64,000 nt of DNA from NCBI GenBank assembly GCA_034359265.1, contig CP136895.1, positions 40,752,001-40,816,000 on the forward strand, written 5' to 3'. A program made the translations under genes and the position numbers. This document shows positions 34,420-46,760 of this stretch, piece by piece. Position 1 is the stretch's first letter. Every line of letters begins with the position of its first letter. The DNA is from Canna indica. Taxonomy: Eukaryota > Streptophyta > Magnoliopsida > Zingiberales > Cannaceae. Under the pieces are notes generated by a model. The model was not told the DNA's origin and ran no database searches. It was given only the letters and a program-made list of their open reading frames with translations.

Positions 34420-35519
34420 TGTTGGTGAAATGGCCACACTAGAGGGGGTGAATAGTGTATTAACTAAATCTTTTTGCCTAATTTCGGTTTTAATCTTTTC
34501 TTAAACTACTTATATAGGCAATTCACAATTCAACAACTAAATGCGGAAGCAAGTAATAAAGATAAGCAATGCGATACACAAAGAAAACAATGCTAACATA
34601 ATTATTTATAGTGGTTCGGCCCCAATGCCTACTCCACTACCTAAGCACCCCGCTTAGTAGGGATGTTCATTGGGTCGACCCGACCCGACCTATTTGGGTT
34701 GGGTCGGGTCGAGTCGGGTACAATTTGACCATACCCGACCATAATCAGGTCGGGTCTCGGGTTTTAGAATTTGAAACCCGATGACCCGAGACCCGACCCG
34801 ATGACACAAATATTTACATTTTTTAATCATTTTTAAATTTTTATATTAAAAAATATTTTTTTAATTATTTTTTTACTTTTTTTGAAAAATATTGTTAAAA
34901 TCTCATTTTTTACCTAAACGGGTAAACCCGACTACCCGACCCAACCCGACTCGAACTAGGTCGGGTTGGGTCGGGTCGGATTTGAGAGGTGAAAAATTTT
35001 CAACCCGACCCAACCCAACCCGATTACACTTGGTCGGGTCGGATCGATTTTTTCCCTAAACTAGACCTGACTCGACCCATGAACACCCCTACCACTTAGG
35101 ATTTCAAAACTAGTTTAACTAGATTAAGTAGTTTCCTTACAAAGAGGAATTTACACCGGATAGTCTCCACTCTCAAGCCGAAGGCACTTCCACACCCGGA
35201 AGTATCCCACCTTCCTACCGAGAGCACTCTCCCACCTCAACCTAAGGACAACTCAACTAAACCTAGTAAACTACGTTTACACCGGTGGATTTATACCTTA
35301 AAACCAAGGCAACCACCTACTCAATCAACCTAGAACTATAGGTTTACACAATTGAGAAATACAATGAAATAAACAAGAAAATATACAAGTAATGGAGTAA
35401 AAATACAACACAAATACTTAGCTCCAACACAATGAATCCTAGATCCTCTTGATGCCTTGATGATGAATCAAATCAAGCTTGAAGGCAAACTCAAGAAAGA
35501 CAAGGTAGAAAGCTTTGAA
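34420..35519 (-). repeat. Sirevirus-like LTR, truncated, with a nested MITE
   Basis: Matches 38591 onward from TGTTGGTGAAATGGCC through the gtggttcggccccaatgcct block and the tgaatcctagatcctcttga block. It stops at about 35519; the remaining 330 bp or so ending in GGCCAACA and the polypurine region are deleted. In the minus direction it would be the 3' LTR of the copy whose gag lies at 37249-38522. Confidence 0.8.
34658..35091. mobile_element. hAT-like MITE with GGGTCGGG-rich core
   Basis: Inverted ends TAGGGATGTTCATTGGGTCG and the reverse complement of cgacccatgaacacccccta (one fewer C). The 8-bp target duplication is ccgcttag at 34650-34657 and ccacttag at 35092-35099 (one mismatch). The undisturbed site is visible in the LTR at about 38822 (accccgcttaggattt). 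Ends are rich in GGGTCGGGT words; the middle is T-rich. Non-coding. Confidence 0.88.
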
Positions 35520-37248
35520 TCAAATCAAATCAAATCAAAGTATCAGACAAATTGATATTTCAAGAAAGTGATACTTTGCATTTCTGGAATCCAACTTCAT
35601 AATTTCACTATAAATCTGATTCTTGATAAATAATTCTGATTTTTTTTTACTAAAGAAAATAGATTTTTCAATGAAGGTGCAGTTTCAAGAATCGGTTAAA
35701 AAGAATTTTTCTAGAAATAACTAAAAAATGCTAAAATTTTAATGGCATTTCCATAATTTTCAATTATTTTTCAAAACGTGTTCAGTTTTTATTCAAACTT
35801 TTATGACACCACATAATGGTCATATAAAGAATGTATGTCAAGTTTGAGATGAAAAATATGTCCTTAAGTGAAGATATCAACCTAACATGGTTTCATTCAA
35901 AACTAAGCTAGTTATCACGAAACTTGCTAAGTGTCAATCTTATAATTTACTCATGATTTTTCAAATTTAAACTTATGGACATCTAACATGAGTAACTATA
36001 AATATGTTTCTCAAATATGGATTGAAAATGAGACCTCTAAGTCAATTTGTTGACTTGTGTCAACTTGGTTCAAAAGAGGTTATCATGGCCTCTATGTCAT
36101 TTTATCCATATTCATATGAATTTTTCATTCTAAATGCATGAAAACATGTCATACCTATTCCTAAACATGTTTATGAAGTTTGGACTTAAAATGAAGTATC
36201 CAAGTCGATTTGTTGACTTTGGTCAAACTTTTCCAAGTTTAAGTCCCCTAAAGTGATCTATTTATCACCTTGTTCATCTACACATGAATTTTTAAGTTTA
36301 TATACCTAGAATCATGTGATATGTGTATCTAAACATGTTTATTGGGTGTAGACTTAAAAACGATGTCTCTAATGATAAATCTTAACCTAGAGCAAGTTTC
36401 ATTCAATTAAGATATCATGATATTGCCCAAGTTATCAAAATTTTACCTACTCATAAAATTTCATATATTTATCATGCAAAATCAATCATGACATCATTAT
36501 AGCACAAGTATTCAAGTATTATACTAAGATTTTTGCAAAATCAAACTCATACCTCATTCTAGAAAGTTTTTCCAAACTTTTCATTTTCTTTTCAATTTTC
36601 TTCATGATAGGATAGCCTTCTATTAACATTTTTAACTTGCAAGTAGACTTCATTAGTAGATTTAATGGGAAAAAAAAGCTACTAGCAAGCAACCCAAACC
36701 AAATAGCAAAGAGAAGAATCAAATATTATTTTCAAAGTCCACTTTGCTAAATAGTTTGAAATCGATTTCAAAATAAATTATCTTGAATCCAAAATGAATC
36801 GAGAGATCTCAAAATATGAAATATTTGAAAATTAAGATCTCCAACCCTTCCTATTGGTTGAAAATCGAAAGACCACAATCAGCCTACGATTTAGAACCGC
36901 AAGGTCGCATGACCTTTATAGGCTACAAAGGTCTCCGAAGAGACCGGGAAATCAAAAAACAAAAATCATTTTTCAAGTCGTATCATGAGTAGGCAAAATC
37001 AACTCAAATTTAACTATATCATAACTCCAACTTTAAGATGACAAGTAATATAAAGGAGGTGATATTAAACATACCTAGATGCCAATTTTCTTACCTATGG
37101 CATCATGATGGCTTGAAGTTGCAACCAAAGATGGATTTTTCATTGAAGTCCATGGTTAACTTGAATTCTTCAATTTCCTTTACCCTTGTGTGGTTGCTCT
37201 CCCTACAAAACAACATGAGACCTTTGGTACCCAAATGGCTTTGGGTCC
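35520..37248 (-). other. Sirevirus-like internal non-coding region
   Basis: AT-rich. 35540-35880 matches 40867-41029 joined to 50752-50925, i.e. the same non-coding stretch of the second copy. No polymerase coding is left between it and gag. A minus-strand frame at 36519-36722 has no recognised domain. Confidence 0.65.
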
Positions 37249-38522
37249 TTAGGGGTTAGAGGGCTTAGCTACCCAAAGTGTCTTAACTCCACTTGGGTTC
37301 ATCTTAAATGCGCAATCATATATAGCATGCCCATAGACACCACAACAAAAACAATGACCATGAAACTTTTTGTTATCATTTTTCTTAGCATGAGATTTTG
37401 CATTAGAATGCATAACATGAGATTTATGATGAACATAGGCATTTTTGAAAGAAACATTTTTTTTCCAATTTTCTTGGAGGAAGTTGAGTTTATCCAATTA
37501 TGTACTTCCTTGTTCAAAACCAAAATCTCATCTTTTAAAACTTCAATTGACTTATGCATGGCATATAGTTGAGATTTCAGAATATTATTCTCACTTATAT
37601 TTTTGAATTCTCAAATTTCAATTATTATTTTTCAAGCTTTAAGTCTAAGCTCAAGTTTCAATCTATCATGGCATAAGTCAAATGAACTAGATTTCAATTT
37701 ATCATTTTCTAGTTTTAATTCATGCACATGAGAATTAAGCATCACATTTTCTTTCTTTACTATTTTATTTTCCTTATCTTTTCTAACAAGTAAGGCATAC
37801 ATCTTTCTGCACTCATCTACTAACTCATCATATGACATGTCATGAGAACTAGTAGAACTAACATTGTCATTTTCATTAGCATGACTAGGTGAAGGAGAGT
37901 GTACCTCATCATTAGCATCCATGGGGTTAAGTTTGAATGTGGCTTCATGGTCATGGCTAGAGGGTGCTTCAAAAGAGTGAGAAGTGGTGGTGGAAGCACT
38001 TGACCTCTTCCTTGCTTTGTTCATCACGGTAGGGCATTTTTTCTTCACATGCCCCTTTTTCTTGCAAGCATGACAAATCACCTTTCATTTTCGGCTCTTA
38101 GAGTTGCTCCTTTGACTAGAAGCACTATGGGCATCAAAACCGAGATTAGTAGTAGGTGAGTGACCATTGTCATCACCACCTTCATCAAAAGTGTCAATCT
38201 CTTCAGTTTTGGCATAATCATATAAAACATTTAAAGTGGCCCATAAATCATAAGCCGAAGAGCAATGCATGACTTTATCTAGGATGCCATTTGGTAATGT
38301 GCAAAGAATACAATTCATGGCATCTCTATTATACTTAAAAAATTTCTTATCTAATTCACTCCAAGCATGCATGTCAACCTTAGGTTCAATGAATTCTAGT
38401 CTTAGCATGTTAAGGACACCAACACCTTTAGTCTTTAAGTATGTGTACATCCTATATTTCCAAAGACCAAAGTTCGAGGCATCGAACCTAGGAGGTGAAA
38501 ACGCTAAACTCTCTAGTGTCAT
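37249..38522 (-). pseudogene. Sirevirus-like gag with two zinc knuckles
   Basis: The minus frame starting MTLESLAFSPPRFDASNFGL has the Copia gag landmarks LWKYRMYTYLKTKG, SAYDLWATLNVLY. After a stop region comes a first CCHC knuckle, CHACKKKGHVKKKC (about 38035-38075), an acidic/His-rich spacer, SYDELVDECRKMYALLVRKD (coiled-coil-like), a frameshift near 37630, and a second knuckle CFCCGVYGHAIYDC (about 37310-37350) followed by TLWVAKP/WVPK. Long gag with a second distal knuckle suits Sireviruses. The order from 5' LTR and primer site to gag is as expected. The protease, integrase and reverse transcriptase that should follow are deleted. Confidence 0.82.
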
Positions 38523-38576
38523 TTTCCGGATTGAGAAACGATGCAGAGGAGATGGTGAAATCTCAATCTATAGCCC

Positions 38577-38590
38577 GCTCTAATACCAAA
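38577..38590 (-). promoter_or_regulatory. Primer binding site of the Sirevirus-like copy
   Basis: Minus strand: tttggtattagagcgg directly after the LTR end CACCAACA. It is an initiator-Met tRNA type site with one change. Confidence 0.82.
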
Positions 38591-39854
38591 TGTTGGTGAA
38601 ATAGCCACACTAGAGGGGGGGGGGGGTAAATAGTGTGTTAACTAAATCTTTTTGCTTAATTTTGGTTTTAATATTTTTCTTCAACTACTTAGGCAATTCA
38701 AAATTCAACGACTAAATGCGGAAGCGAGTAATAAAGATAAGCAATGTGATACACAAAGAAAATAATGCTAACACAATTATTTATAGTGATTTGGCCCCGT
38801 TGCCTACTCCACTACCTAAGCACCCCGCTTAGGATTTCCAAACTAGTTTAACTAGATTAAGTAGTTTCCTTACAAAGAGAAATTTACACCGGAGAGTCCC
38901 CACTCTCAAATCGAAGGCACTTCCACACCCGGAAGTATCCCGCCTTCCTACCGAGAGAACTCTCCCACCTTAACCTAAGGACAACTCAACTAAACCTAGT
39001 AAACTACATTTACACTGGTGAATTTAAACCTTAACACCAAGGCAACCACCTACTCAACCTATCACTCTAGGTTTTCACACTTGAGAAATACAATGAAATA
39101 AACAAGAAAATATACAAGTAATGGAGCAAAAATACAACAACACAAATACTTAGCTACAACACAATGAATCCTAGCTCCTCTTGATGCCTTGATGATGAAT
39201 CAAATCAAGCTTGAAGGCAAACTCAAGAAAGACAAGGTAGAAAGCTAGGGTTTCAACATAAATATTACGTCCCCCCCATTTGGATTACCTCCCATTTGGA
39301 TTCAATAAAAATATTTAAAAAATTAAAATTCTTAAGAATCAAAATCTAACTTTTGGGGTCTAGTACAAATTTCTAAAAACCAAAAATTTTATAATCTCTC
39401 GGGATAAATATGCATAGGTTAAAGACTTCCAAAAAATTCTTTAAATATGTCGTTTACTAGTTCTTACCTAAGGAACAATTACCGGGACTTTTGGTGCCAA
39501 GAAAATGTCTAGGTCATATAGCCCTCCAAGGACCTCCCTAGGCTTAGTGAATTTCAGGGCCTTTTCTAATTTTCTGGATTTTGGTGTTTTGAGGTTCGAA
39601 TTTGGTTTTTTAGTTTCTTTGCATCATCATGAGGATTTACAACACATGCTAGACACCCTAAACCTAAACTCTAACTTCTCGAAGAATCACGAGCGTCCTT
39701 GCTGATTTCTCCAATTTCTCTGATTTTTCCAATCGCAGACATCGTATGCTAACCGACTTGGAACCTGAAAGTAACTCTCCATGAAATATTTAGTTCCATG
39801 TTTGTCATCATCAAAACCGATATTAAGATCAAGGTTGAAAACCTTAGGCCAACA
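38591..39854 (-). repeat. Sirevirus-like LTR shared by two element halves
   Basis: 1264 bp, TGTTGGTGAAATAGCC...CCTTAGGCCAACA on the + strand (palindromic TGTTGG/CCAACA ends). To its left lie a primer site and gag; to its right lies a polypurine tract array. It is therefore the 5' LTR of one copy and the 3' LTR of another. A run of nine or ten G at 38617-38626 is part of a homopolymer variable among copies. Confidence 0.85.
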
Positions 39855-40060
39855 ATCTCCCCCTTTTTGATGATGACAAACAACCTTAAGAAAATATTTC
39901 CAATAAAGCATTAAGGAAGTTAATCATGGGATTTCTCCCCCTATCAACATGCATATCTATGAAAATAATCTCCCCCTATCTATATGTATGGTTTTCTTAT
40001 ATTTTCTTCTCTTTTACTTATATTTTTCTCCCCCTTTTGACATCACTCAAAAAGGGCAAG
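39855..40060 (-). promoter_or_regulatory. Multiple polypurine tracts, a Sirevirus hallmark
   Basis: On the minus strand AGGGGGAGA-type tracts occur at least four times: at the LTR edge (39855-39864, aaaagggggagatt) and again near 39935, 39970 and 40030. Repeated polypurine tracts before the 3' LTR are known for Sireviruses. Confidence 0.8.
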
Positions 40061-41029
40061 AAAAGTCAATGAAAAGTCAAAGTTGAAACTCTAAAAGATT
40101 TTTCAAAACCGCGAAAGTCTCAAGTCAAGAGATGAAACCAAACATCAAATAAGAGACTAAGTCATACATGATATCGTGAAATGATATATGAAATCCAAAA
40201 TCAAGAATCATGTAGTAACTTAAGTATCGATATTTACAAGTATCGGTCAAATAGTCAAAAATCAATTTAGAAATAATTTTTCTCATTAAATGAGTAGAAC
40301 GATACCATAAGTGAATTTGAAATATCATACTTCAAGTCTCATTTGAAAATCTAATGAAAATTTAAAGTATCGGAAAAATGAGCAACTTGAGAATAGTGAC
40401 ACTTTAGTGGCATTTTCGTAAATAATTAGAATTTTTCAAAATATTCCCAGAATTCATTCAAACTTACCAGATACCAAGATATGGTCATCTAAAGCATGTG
40501 TATCAAGTTTGAAGTAAAAACAATATCGTTTGATCAAAATATGAACTTAGCACGATTTCATTCAAAGTAGGCATGAAAACATAAAAATTGGTAAGTATCA
40601 AATTTTGCTATCTACTCATGTTTTATCTAACTTAGACATCTAGACATCTAACATGAGTGAATCTAAGTATATGAGCCAAGTTTGGGCTTAAAATGAAATT
40701 TCTAAGTCATTTTTCATCCTATCTTCATTTCAATCAAAAACTCATTTTTCAAGATATTGCTCAAGTTATCAAAATCATTTTTAGAAATGATTTAACTTAA
40801 ATAATAGTGAGAACAATATTAGAAATGAGATCAAAATAGTATACACAAAGTTTCATTTGAAGTTTTCGATGAAAAATCAAATTATCGAACAAATTGATAT
40901 TTCAAGAAAGTGATACTTTGCATTTCTGAAATCCAACTTCAAAATTCCACTAAAAATCCGATTCTTGATGAAAATTTTTGAATTTTTTTACTAAAAAAAC
41001 TAGATTTTTCAATGAAGGTACAGTTTCAA
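39865..41029 (-). other. 3' internal non-coding region of a second Sirevirus-like copy (left part)
   Basis: AT-rich, non-coding. It continues at 50747-50925 after Gypsy B and aligns with 35540-35880 of the neighbouring copy. Repeated sentence-like blocks (tatcaagtttgaagt, acttgcatttctgaaatcc) recur between the copies. Confidence 0.7.
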
Positions 41030-43403
41030 TGTAATACCTAGGGTTTCCTAATATAAAATTTTTTGTGGTGCAGCCCATCGAGTCGGGAGCTAGCCGAGTC
41101 GAGTCATGTGATCGCCTCAAATAACAGGTAAAATTAATTTAAATCATAACTAAATGTTGGTGATTGAGTGGATGAGCAAATTGGTTGACTCAAGTTTGGT
41201 TTGAGTTTTAGTTCGCGGATCGAGTCGGGACTCAATCCGGGTTAGGTGGAGTCGGATGAGGAGGTAAGTAATTGATCTGGGGTAAATGAGTCATTGGACG
41301 AGGGTAATAAAACCCCTCACCCAAGCCAGTCGTGCGGCTCAATAGGAGAGCCGCACGCAGCCCAGGAGGAAGGGGGAGCGAGAGGGATCTTGTCGGTGCC
41401 AAATTTGCGTCGATGCTTGAGAAATCGGAGCTCGTCTTCATCGAGGTCACCTTGGGATCTGATCAAGGTGAGTGGTTAGTGTGTTTATGACGGGAGACGG
41501 GAGGCGGGTGGCCGACCCTAGCAGTTTTGAAATCAAGGTTCTTTCGCGAGTTTCTTGCCGATCGACGCATTTCCTCGTGTTAGAACTTTAGTCGATGTGT
41601 ATACCTGTGATATTATGTTTTATGACATATTTATTTTGCATTTCGTAGGCTAGCCGAGTGGAGGAAAAAGGAGAAAGGTCATGTCAAAATTTTCCCCAAT
41701 TTCCTCGCTCATCTTGCAACTAGCAGATCGCTTTATGTTCGTTATATTTTAGATCTTGGATTGATGCTTGTGTTGTTGTTGCAAACATGTCCATCTTCCT
41801 TAGAGGGCTCGGCCGAGCAGGGTGTTACACTGCTTGTGTCGGTCGAGCAATGGAAAGGGGTGGAAAATTCGGGACTGTTCGGATCTATACGCTGGGTTTC
41901 ATGTTATGTCGTCTTGATTCCTACTTACATGCTTAGTGTTAGATTCAAATTTTATTATGTGATTGTTGTTCATCTTAGAAACTGGTAGCAACTTTAGATC
42001 TATATTCTTATGGTTATGGAAATATTCTTGCTAATGCATACATGGATAGGATGGTTATGATACCTGAATCAAAGGAATGGTTTCATAAATTTTCAGATAT
42101 TATGTTTAATTGTTGCTATGTTTATTGCATGTTCCTTATCGGTTTAGTTAATGGAATTTAACCTCTTTTATTCGGCTTTCACATGATGATTGTTGCTCAT
42201 GATTATTTTTGGCAAGTGTCGTTGACAATGGTAAGCTGAGTACTTGTCCATAGTCGGCAAGTTCTAACAATTTTATAAAGAATGGTTTCGATACCTAGTT
42301 GTGACATTTAACTTAGAGACAAGTACACTAACTAGGTTTTACACCTAGGGATGGTTAGCGGATATCAATATCCTCGTAGAGTGATCCGAAGGGAAGGGTC
42401 GGACATGGGCAATGCCAGGAAAGCAAAACACAGGAAAACTTGCACAATCTGGTTCTGGTTGTGGTTGAGATGGTCTACTGAGGAGTGATATTTGCCAAAC
42501 GACTACCACGCGACTCAGCGGTTTATAGGATCTTAAGATTGCACGAGCGGGCCCTCTAGGTGTTAGACCTGAGTGGCGGAGGTTCTTGAGATTCCCTCAG
42601 TGGGCCACACTGACGGTAGACCCGAGTTGGTGGGGACTAGCTATCCCTAACCCGGAGGATTCCTGAGGCTAGTGGCCATCCTAGTCGACGGATCTGAATC
42701 ATGAAAGTTCATATTTGAGATGCCTTTATGGGCAGGTTTTGGGTAGGCCGACCGGCCTGGTTACGTAGAGGGAAGAACCGAACCTTCTATATATATTTTT
42801 AGGCTATTAGTGGCCGAGCTAGTTAAATGGACAAGGGCCCGAGAGGCCGGTTCGTCCATTCTTCTGTCTTGACAAACTGATTAACTTCTGTGGTGTGATC
42901 TTATTTAAATTCCCTATTTATGTCATACCTTATATATGTTATCTTGTTGAGGCTTTAAGTGGAGGTTTGAAAGAACCGCTCACTAAGTTCCTCGTGAACT
43001 GACGGTTTCATTACTGTTGTTTTGCAGAGCCCGACCAGTGAGGTACGACTTGGTGGCATGGTGCGATTGGAGGGCGAACGTGGGTGCAGATCTCGTAGCT
43101 GGCAATTATTAGTCGTAGTCGTGTCTCAGTAGAGTCGTGTGTATGCACTGTGTTGTTTTTTAAAACATTGAGTTGTTCTTTGAAAAACCTTTAGATGTTT
43201 ATTTTAAAACTTGTGGTGTTTCGAACTTGGTTTGGTTAAACTATTTTCAAACAGCTAATACAGTTTGGTACTATTGCTTTGTTTACGATTTCACTATCAG
43301 TCTGGTTGTGTTTTTATGAGTTGTTGGTCAGTTCATAGTGTAGGCTACGGGGTACCGACACTTACCCTGGCTAGTCACACGTACCCTGAGTCGAGGCGTG
43401 ACA
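41030..43403 (+). repeat. 5' LTR of Gypsy B
   Basis: 2374 bp, TGTAATACCTAGGG...GAGGCGTGACA. It carries a transcript-like block near 41320-41530 and the ttgttttgcagagcccgacc block near 43015. Comparison with the 3' LTR shows scattered substitutions and few indels. Confidence 0.93.
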
Positions 43404-43425
43404 AAGTTGGTATCAGAGCGTCAGG
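43404..43425 (+). promoter_or_regulatory. Primer binding site of Gypsy B
   Basis: ttggtatcagagcg, starting a few bases after the LTR end, is a full match to the initiator-Met tRNA-type site. Confidence 0.9.
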
Positions 43426-43620
43426 TTAGGTCTTGACTACGACTAGGGATTGAGTACCGAATGAGGCATATGCTAGCATGTCTACATACGGTATAGTTAT
43501 GCTACGAGATCAGGCAACCACGATTGCACTCAGCGCACCATGTGGTTAGTAACTTAAATTATAATTGAATGAGTTGGTTAATATTAATGGTGAAATCATT
43601 ATTTTTTTAATGATAGTTTG

Positions 43621-44770
43621 ATGGAGGCCCGAAATGCTGCTCTAAGTGGTAGCTATAGCAATTCAATCGAACGCAAGGGCCGAGGCCGAGGCCGAGGACG
43701 GGGCCGGGGGCATGACAGAGAGCAGTCTGAGGCAGAGGGCTAGGATTTTGTGGTTGTGCAACTTCAGGCACAGGTAGCTCAACTAACAGAAGCGCTCTAC
43801 AAGGAGCAGGAGTTGAGACAGCAGATACAGCAGTAGCAACAACCGCCCCAGCCGGTACCCGCAGCCCCTGGGGTGTCGGAGGTGGCTGAACAGGTTGCGC
43901 TGTAGGTCAGGGACCCAGGAGCACCTACATACGCAGACTTCATCAAGTTCAAGCCGCCAAATATTCACCGGTACAGACTGGCAAGTGGAAGTCACCGAGT
44001 TTCTAGGGGACTGTTATGAGCTGTGCATAGAGCTGGGGTGTTCGTTTGAGGCGGCGGCACGCACGGTTGGCTTGCAGCTAAGAGGACCTGCCTAATGCTA
44101 GTTGCATACCTGGAGGGGCCGTAGGGTAGCACACGCACCACCTCCCACCTAGGAAGAATTTAGGGCAACTATAGAGGAGCAGTATTTGCCGATGAGTGTC
44201 CGCGATAAGCGGGCACGAGATTTTGAGTTGTTGTGCCAGTCTGGGGGTATGATAGTAGCAGATTATGAAATGGAGTTCACCCGGCTCTCTAGGTACCACC
44301 CAACTCTAGTGGCTACTGAGACCACTAGGGTGAAAAGGTTCGTGGAAGGTATGAGACCTCAGATAGGACAGCTTATTCATTACACCGAGGACTCCACATT
44401 TGCTCGGGTAGTGGATGAGGCCCTTTGGAAGGAAGCACTGGTGCCATTCGAGAGGAAAGATGGGCCGTCCAAGAAAAAGCTTCGGTCTCAAGGGTTAGGA
44501 GGTCAGCCGTGGCATTCAGAGGGAACTGTGATCACCCCAGATCACTAGCAGAGTCGTGGGCACAATAGTAGCCAGGGTCGCGGAGGCTCAGGGTCAGGGG
44601 CGGCGAGACAGGCAGAGTCTGTGGATGCGGCTCAGAAGTCAGACATGCCACAGTGTGGTCGTTGTAACCGTAAACACTAGGGAGCTTGTTATGGCCGCAC
44701 AGATGCATGCTTCAGATGTGGGCAGGTGGGACACTTTAGGAAGGATTGCCCAGACAGAGCTGGCTAGAGA
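43621..44770 (+). pseudogene. Gypsy B gag with intact zinc knuckle
   Basis: ATG at 43621: MEARNAALSGSYSNSIERKG, then RG repeats (RGRGRGRGRG). The coiled-coil-like part QLQAQVAQLTEALYKEQEL and the capsid-like domain follow (KRARDFELLCQSGGMIVADY, VKRFVEGMRPQI). The CCHC knuckle CFRCGQVGHFRKDCP is intact at 44709-44753. In-frame stops and frameshifts lie at about 43741, 43833, 43903, 44010 and 44546. Gag would form the virus-like particle. Confidence 0.85.
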
Positions 44771-44830
44771 ACTAAGCTGTCAAGAGGAAAGGCGCTGATG
44801 TTAGTAGGGTCAGTGGCACAGAAGGGTTAG

Positions 44831-45480
44831 ATGCAGAGCAGAGGGCCGCAGGCTAGTCACTCTGAGGAACCGTCTGCCCGAGTCTACGCCATGAATCGTG
44901 ATGGGGCAGAGGCATCTAGAGCAATGGTAACATGTACTATTTTAGTATGTTCATATGCTCCTTATGTTCTGTTTGATCCGAGTGCCACACACTCATTTGT
45001 ATCTGCCAAATTTGCTGTCGAGTTACCAATGGCACCTTCTTTGCTCGACGGGTCATTTCTAGTATCAACGCCTACGGGTGATGCAGTCATAGCCAAATCA
45101 ATATTTCAAGGCTACGAAGTGCTCATATGCGGCCATGCATTGAGAGCAGATTTGACACTCCTACCCATGCTTGAACTCGATGTCATTTTCGACAGGGATT
45201 GGCTAGCGGAGCACTTTGAGTTGTTGGATTGTAGGGCTAAGACAGTCATGTTCAGCAAGCCCACGTTGCCGCAGTTCACCTTGCAAGGAGAAGGAAGAAG
45301 TGAGTTGTTTGGGGTCATCTGAACCCAAACTGCTACAGGGGGGTGCCAGTCCTTCTTGACCTTCGTATCTATGGCAGAGGAAAATGGATATGCGACAGGG
45401 GATATCGGTGGTACTCAGGTAGTTTGCGAGTTCCCCGATGTGTTTCCTGAGGAGTTGCCGGGATTGCCGCCCAGGAGAGA
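44831..45480 (+). pseudogene. Gypsy B aspartic protease
   Basis: Open from 44831 to a stop at 45322. It has VLFDPSATHSFVSAKF (catalytic Asp, with Pro-Ser-Ala replacing the usual Ser-Gly-Ala) and LPMLELDVIFDRDWLAEHF. The linker [20 protein letters not shown] follows in another frame up to 45510. Confidence 0.85.
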
Positions 45481-46183
45481 AGTGGATTTCTGCATTGATT
45501 TACTGCCCTGAGTGAAGCCGATCTCCATCCCACCCTACAGGATGGCGCCGGCCGAACTCAGGGAGCTAAAAGTGCAACTGCAAGAGATGCTGGACCTGGG
45601 ATTCATTCGGCCGAGTGTGTCACCATGGGGTGCTCCGATACTCTTCGTGAAGAAGAAGGATGGGTCGATGCGCATGTGCATCGATTATAGGCAGTTGAAT
45701 AAAGTGACAGTCAAGAATCGTTACCCACTACTGAGGATAGATGATTTGTTGATCAACTGCAGGGGGCACGATGGTTTTTTGAAGATAGACTTAAGGTCCG
45801 GATACCATCAGCTGAGAATCCGATACTGCGATGTGCCTAAGACTGCCTTCAGGACTCGCTGTGGCCACTACGAGTTCCTAATGATGTCATTTGGTCTAAC
45901 CAATGCACCTGCTGCTTTCATGGACCTGATGAACCGAGTATTAATGGAGTACTTGGATAGTTTTGTGATCGTCTTCATTGACGACATCTTGGTATACTCC
46001 AAGAGTGAGGAGGAGCACTCCGAGCACTTGAGGATGGTCCTAGAAACCCTCAGAGAGCACCAGTTGTTTGCCAAATTCTCCAAGTATGAATTTTGGTTAG
46101 AAAGTGTAGGGTTCCTAGGCCATGTAGGGTCCAAGGAAGGGATACGAGTAGACCCTACAAAGGTGGAGGCGGTGCAGAACTAG
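45481..46183 (+). pseudogene. Gypsy B reverse transcriptase
   Basis: A stop at about 45510 (TGA) precedes an open frame to 46183. Blocks in order: [72 protein letters not shown], the catalytic [10 protein letters not shown], and [16 protein letters not shown] sequence. A small frameshifted patch ([19 protein letters not shown]) replaces the usual LFDQLQGA region. The stop at 46183 replaces a Trp. Confidence 0.9.
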
Positions 46184-46198
46184 AGGCGGCCAACTAGT

Positions 46199-46760
46199 GT
46201 GACTGAGATCCGCAGCTTTCTTGGATTGGCCGGGTACTACCGAAAGTTCATAGAGAACTTCTCCAGGATTGCAGCCCCTCTGACTCGGTTGACTCAGAAA
46301 AAGGTCAGATTTGTTTGGGATGACAAGTGTGAGGCGAGCTTTCAGAAGCTCAAGGAATGCTTGATGTCGGCACCTGTGTTGGTCGTACCTTCCGGCTCAG
46401 GAGGGTTTGTGGTCTATTGTGATGCCTCTCGGGTTGGCCTAGGCTACGTTCTGATGCAGTTTGGCAGAGTCATAGCCTATGCCTCTCGCCAGCTGAAGGT
46501 GCGTGAAAAGAACTACTCGACGCACGATCTAGAGCTGGCAGTAGTGGTTTTTGCACTAAAGCTCTAGCGTCATTACCTATACGGAGAGACTTGTGAGATT
46601 TATATAGATCACAAGAGTATCCAGTACTTGCTTACCCAAAAAGAGCTGAACCTCAGGCAGAGAAGGCGGCTGGAGCTCTTGAAGGACTACGACTGTACTA
46701 TTATGTATAATCCGGGTAAAGCCAATGTGGTAGCGGATGCTTTGAGCAAAAAATCCATGG
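46199..46760 (+). pseudogene. Gypsy B connection and RNase H
   Basis: ATG frame at 46199: [20 protein letters not shown], then [18 protein letters not shown] (first Asp), [18 protein letters not shown] (Glu) and a stop at 46567. The frame resumes with [15 protein letters not shown] (second Asp) and [10 protein letters not shown]. Only the stop separates two otherwise well-conserved halves. Confidence 0.9.

Noticed and set aside
43404..43425. Possible tRNA gene hinted by tRNA-like TGGTATCAGAGC text here and at the other primer sites
   Set aside because: These are retrotransposon primer binding sites complementary to initiator-Met tRNA, each a few bases from an LTR end. No cloverleaf is present.
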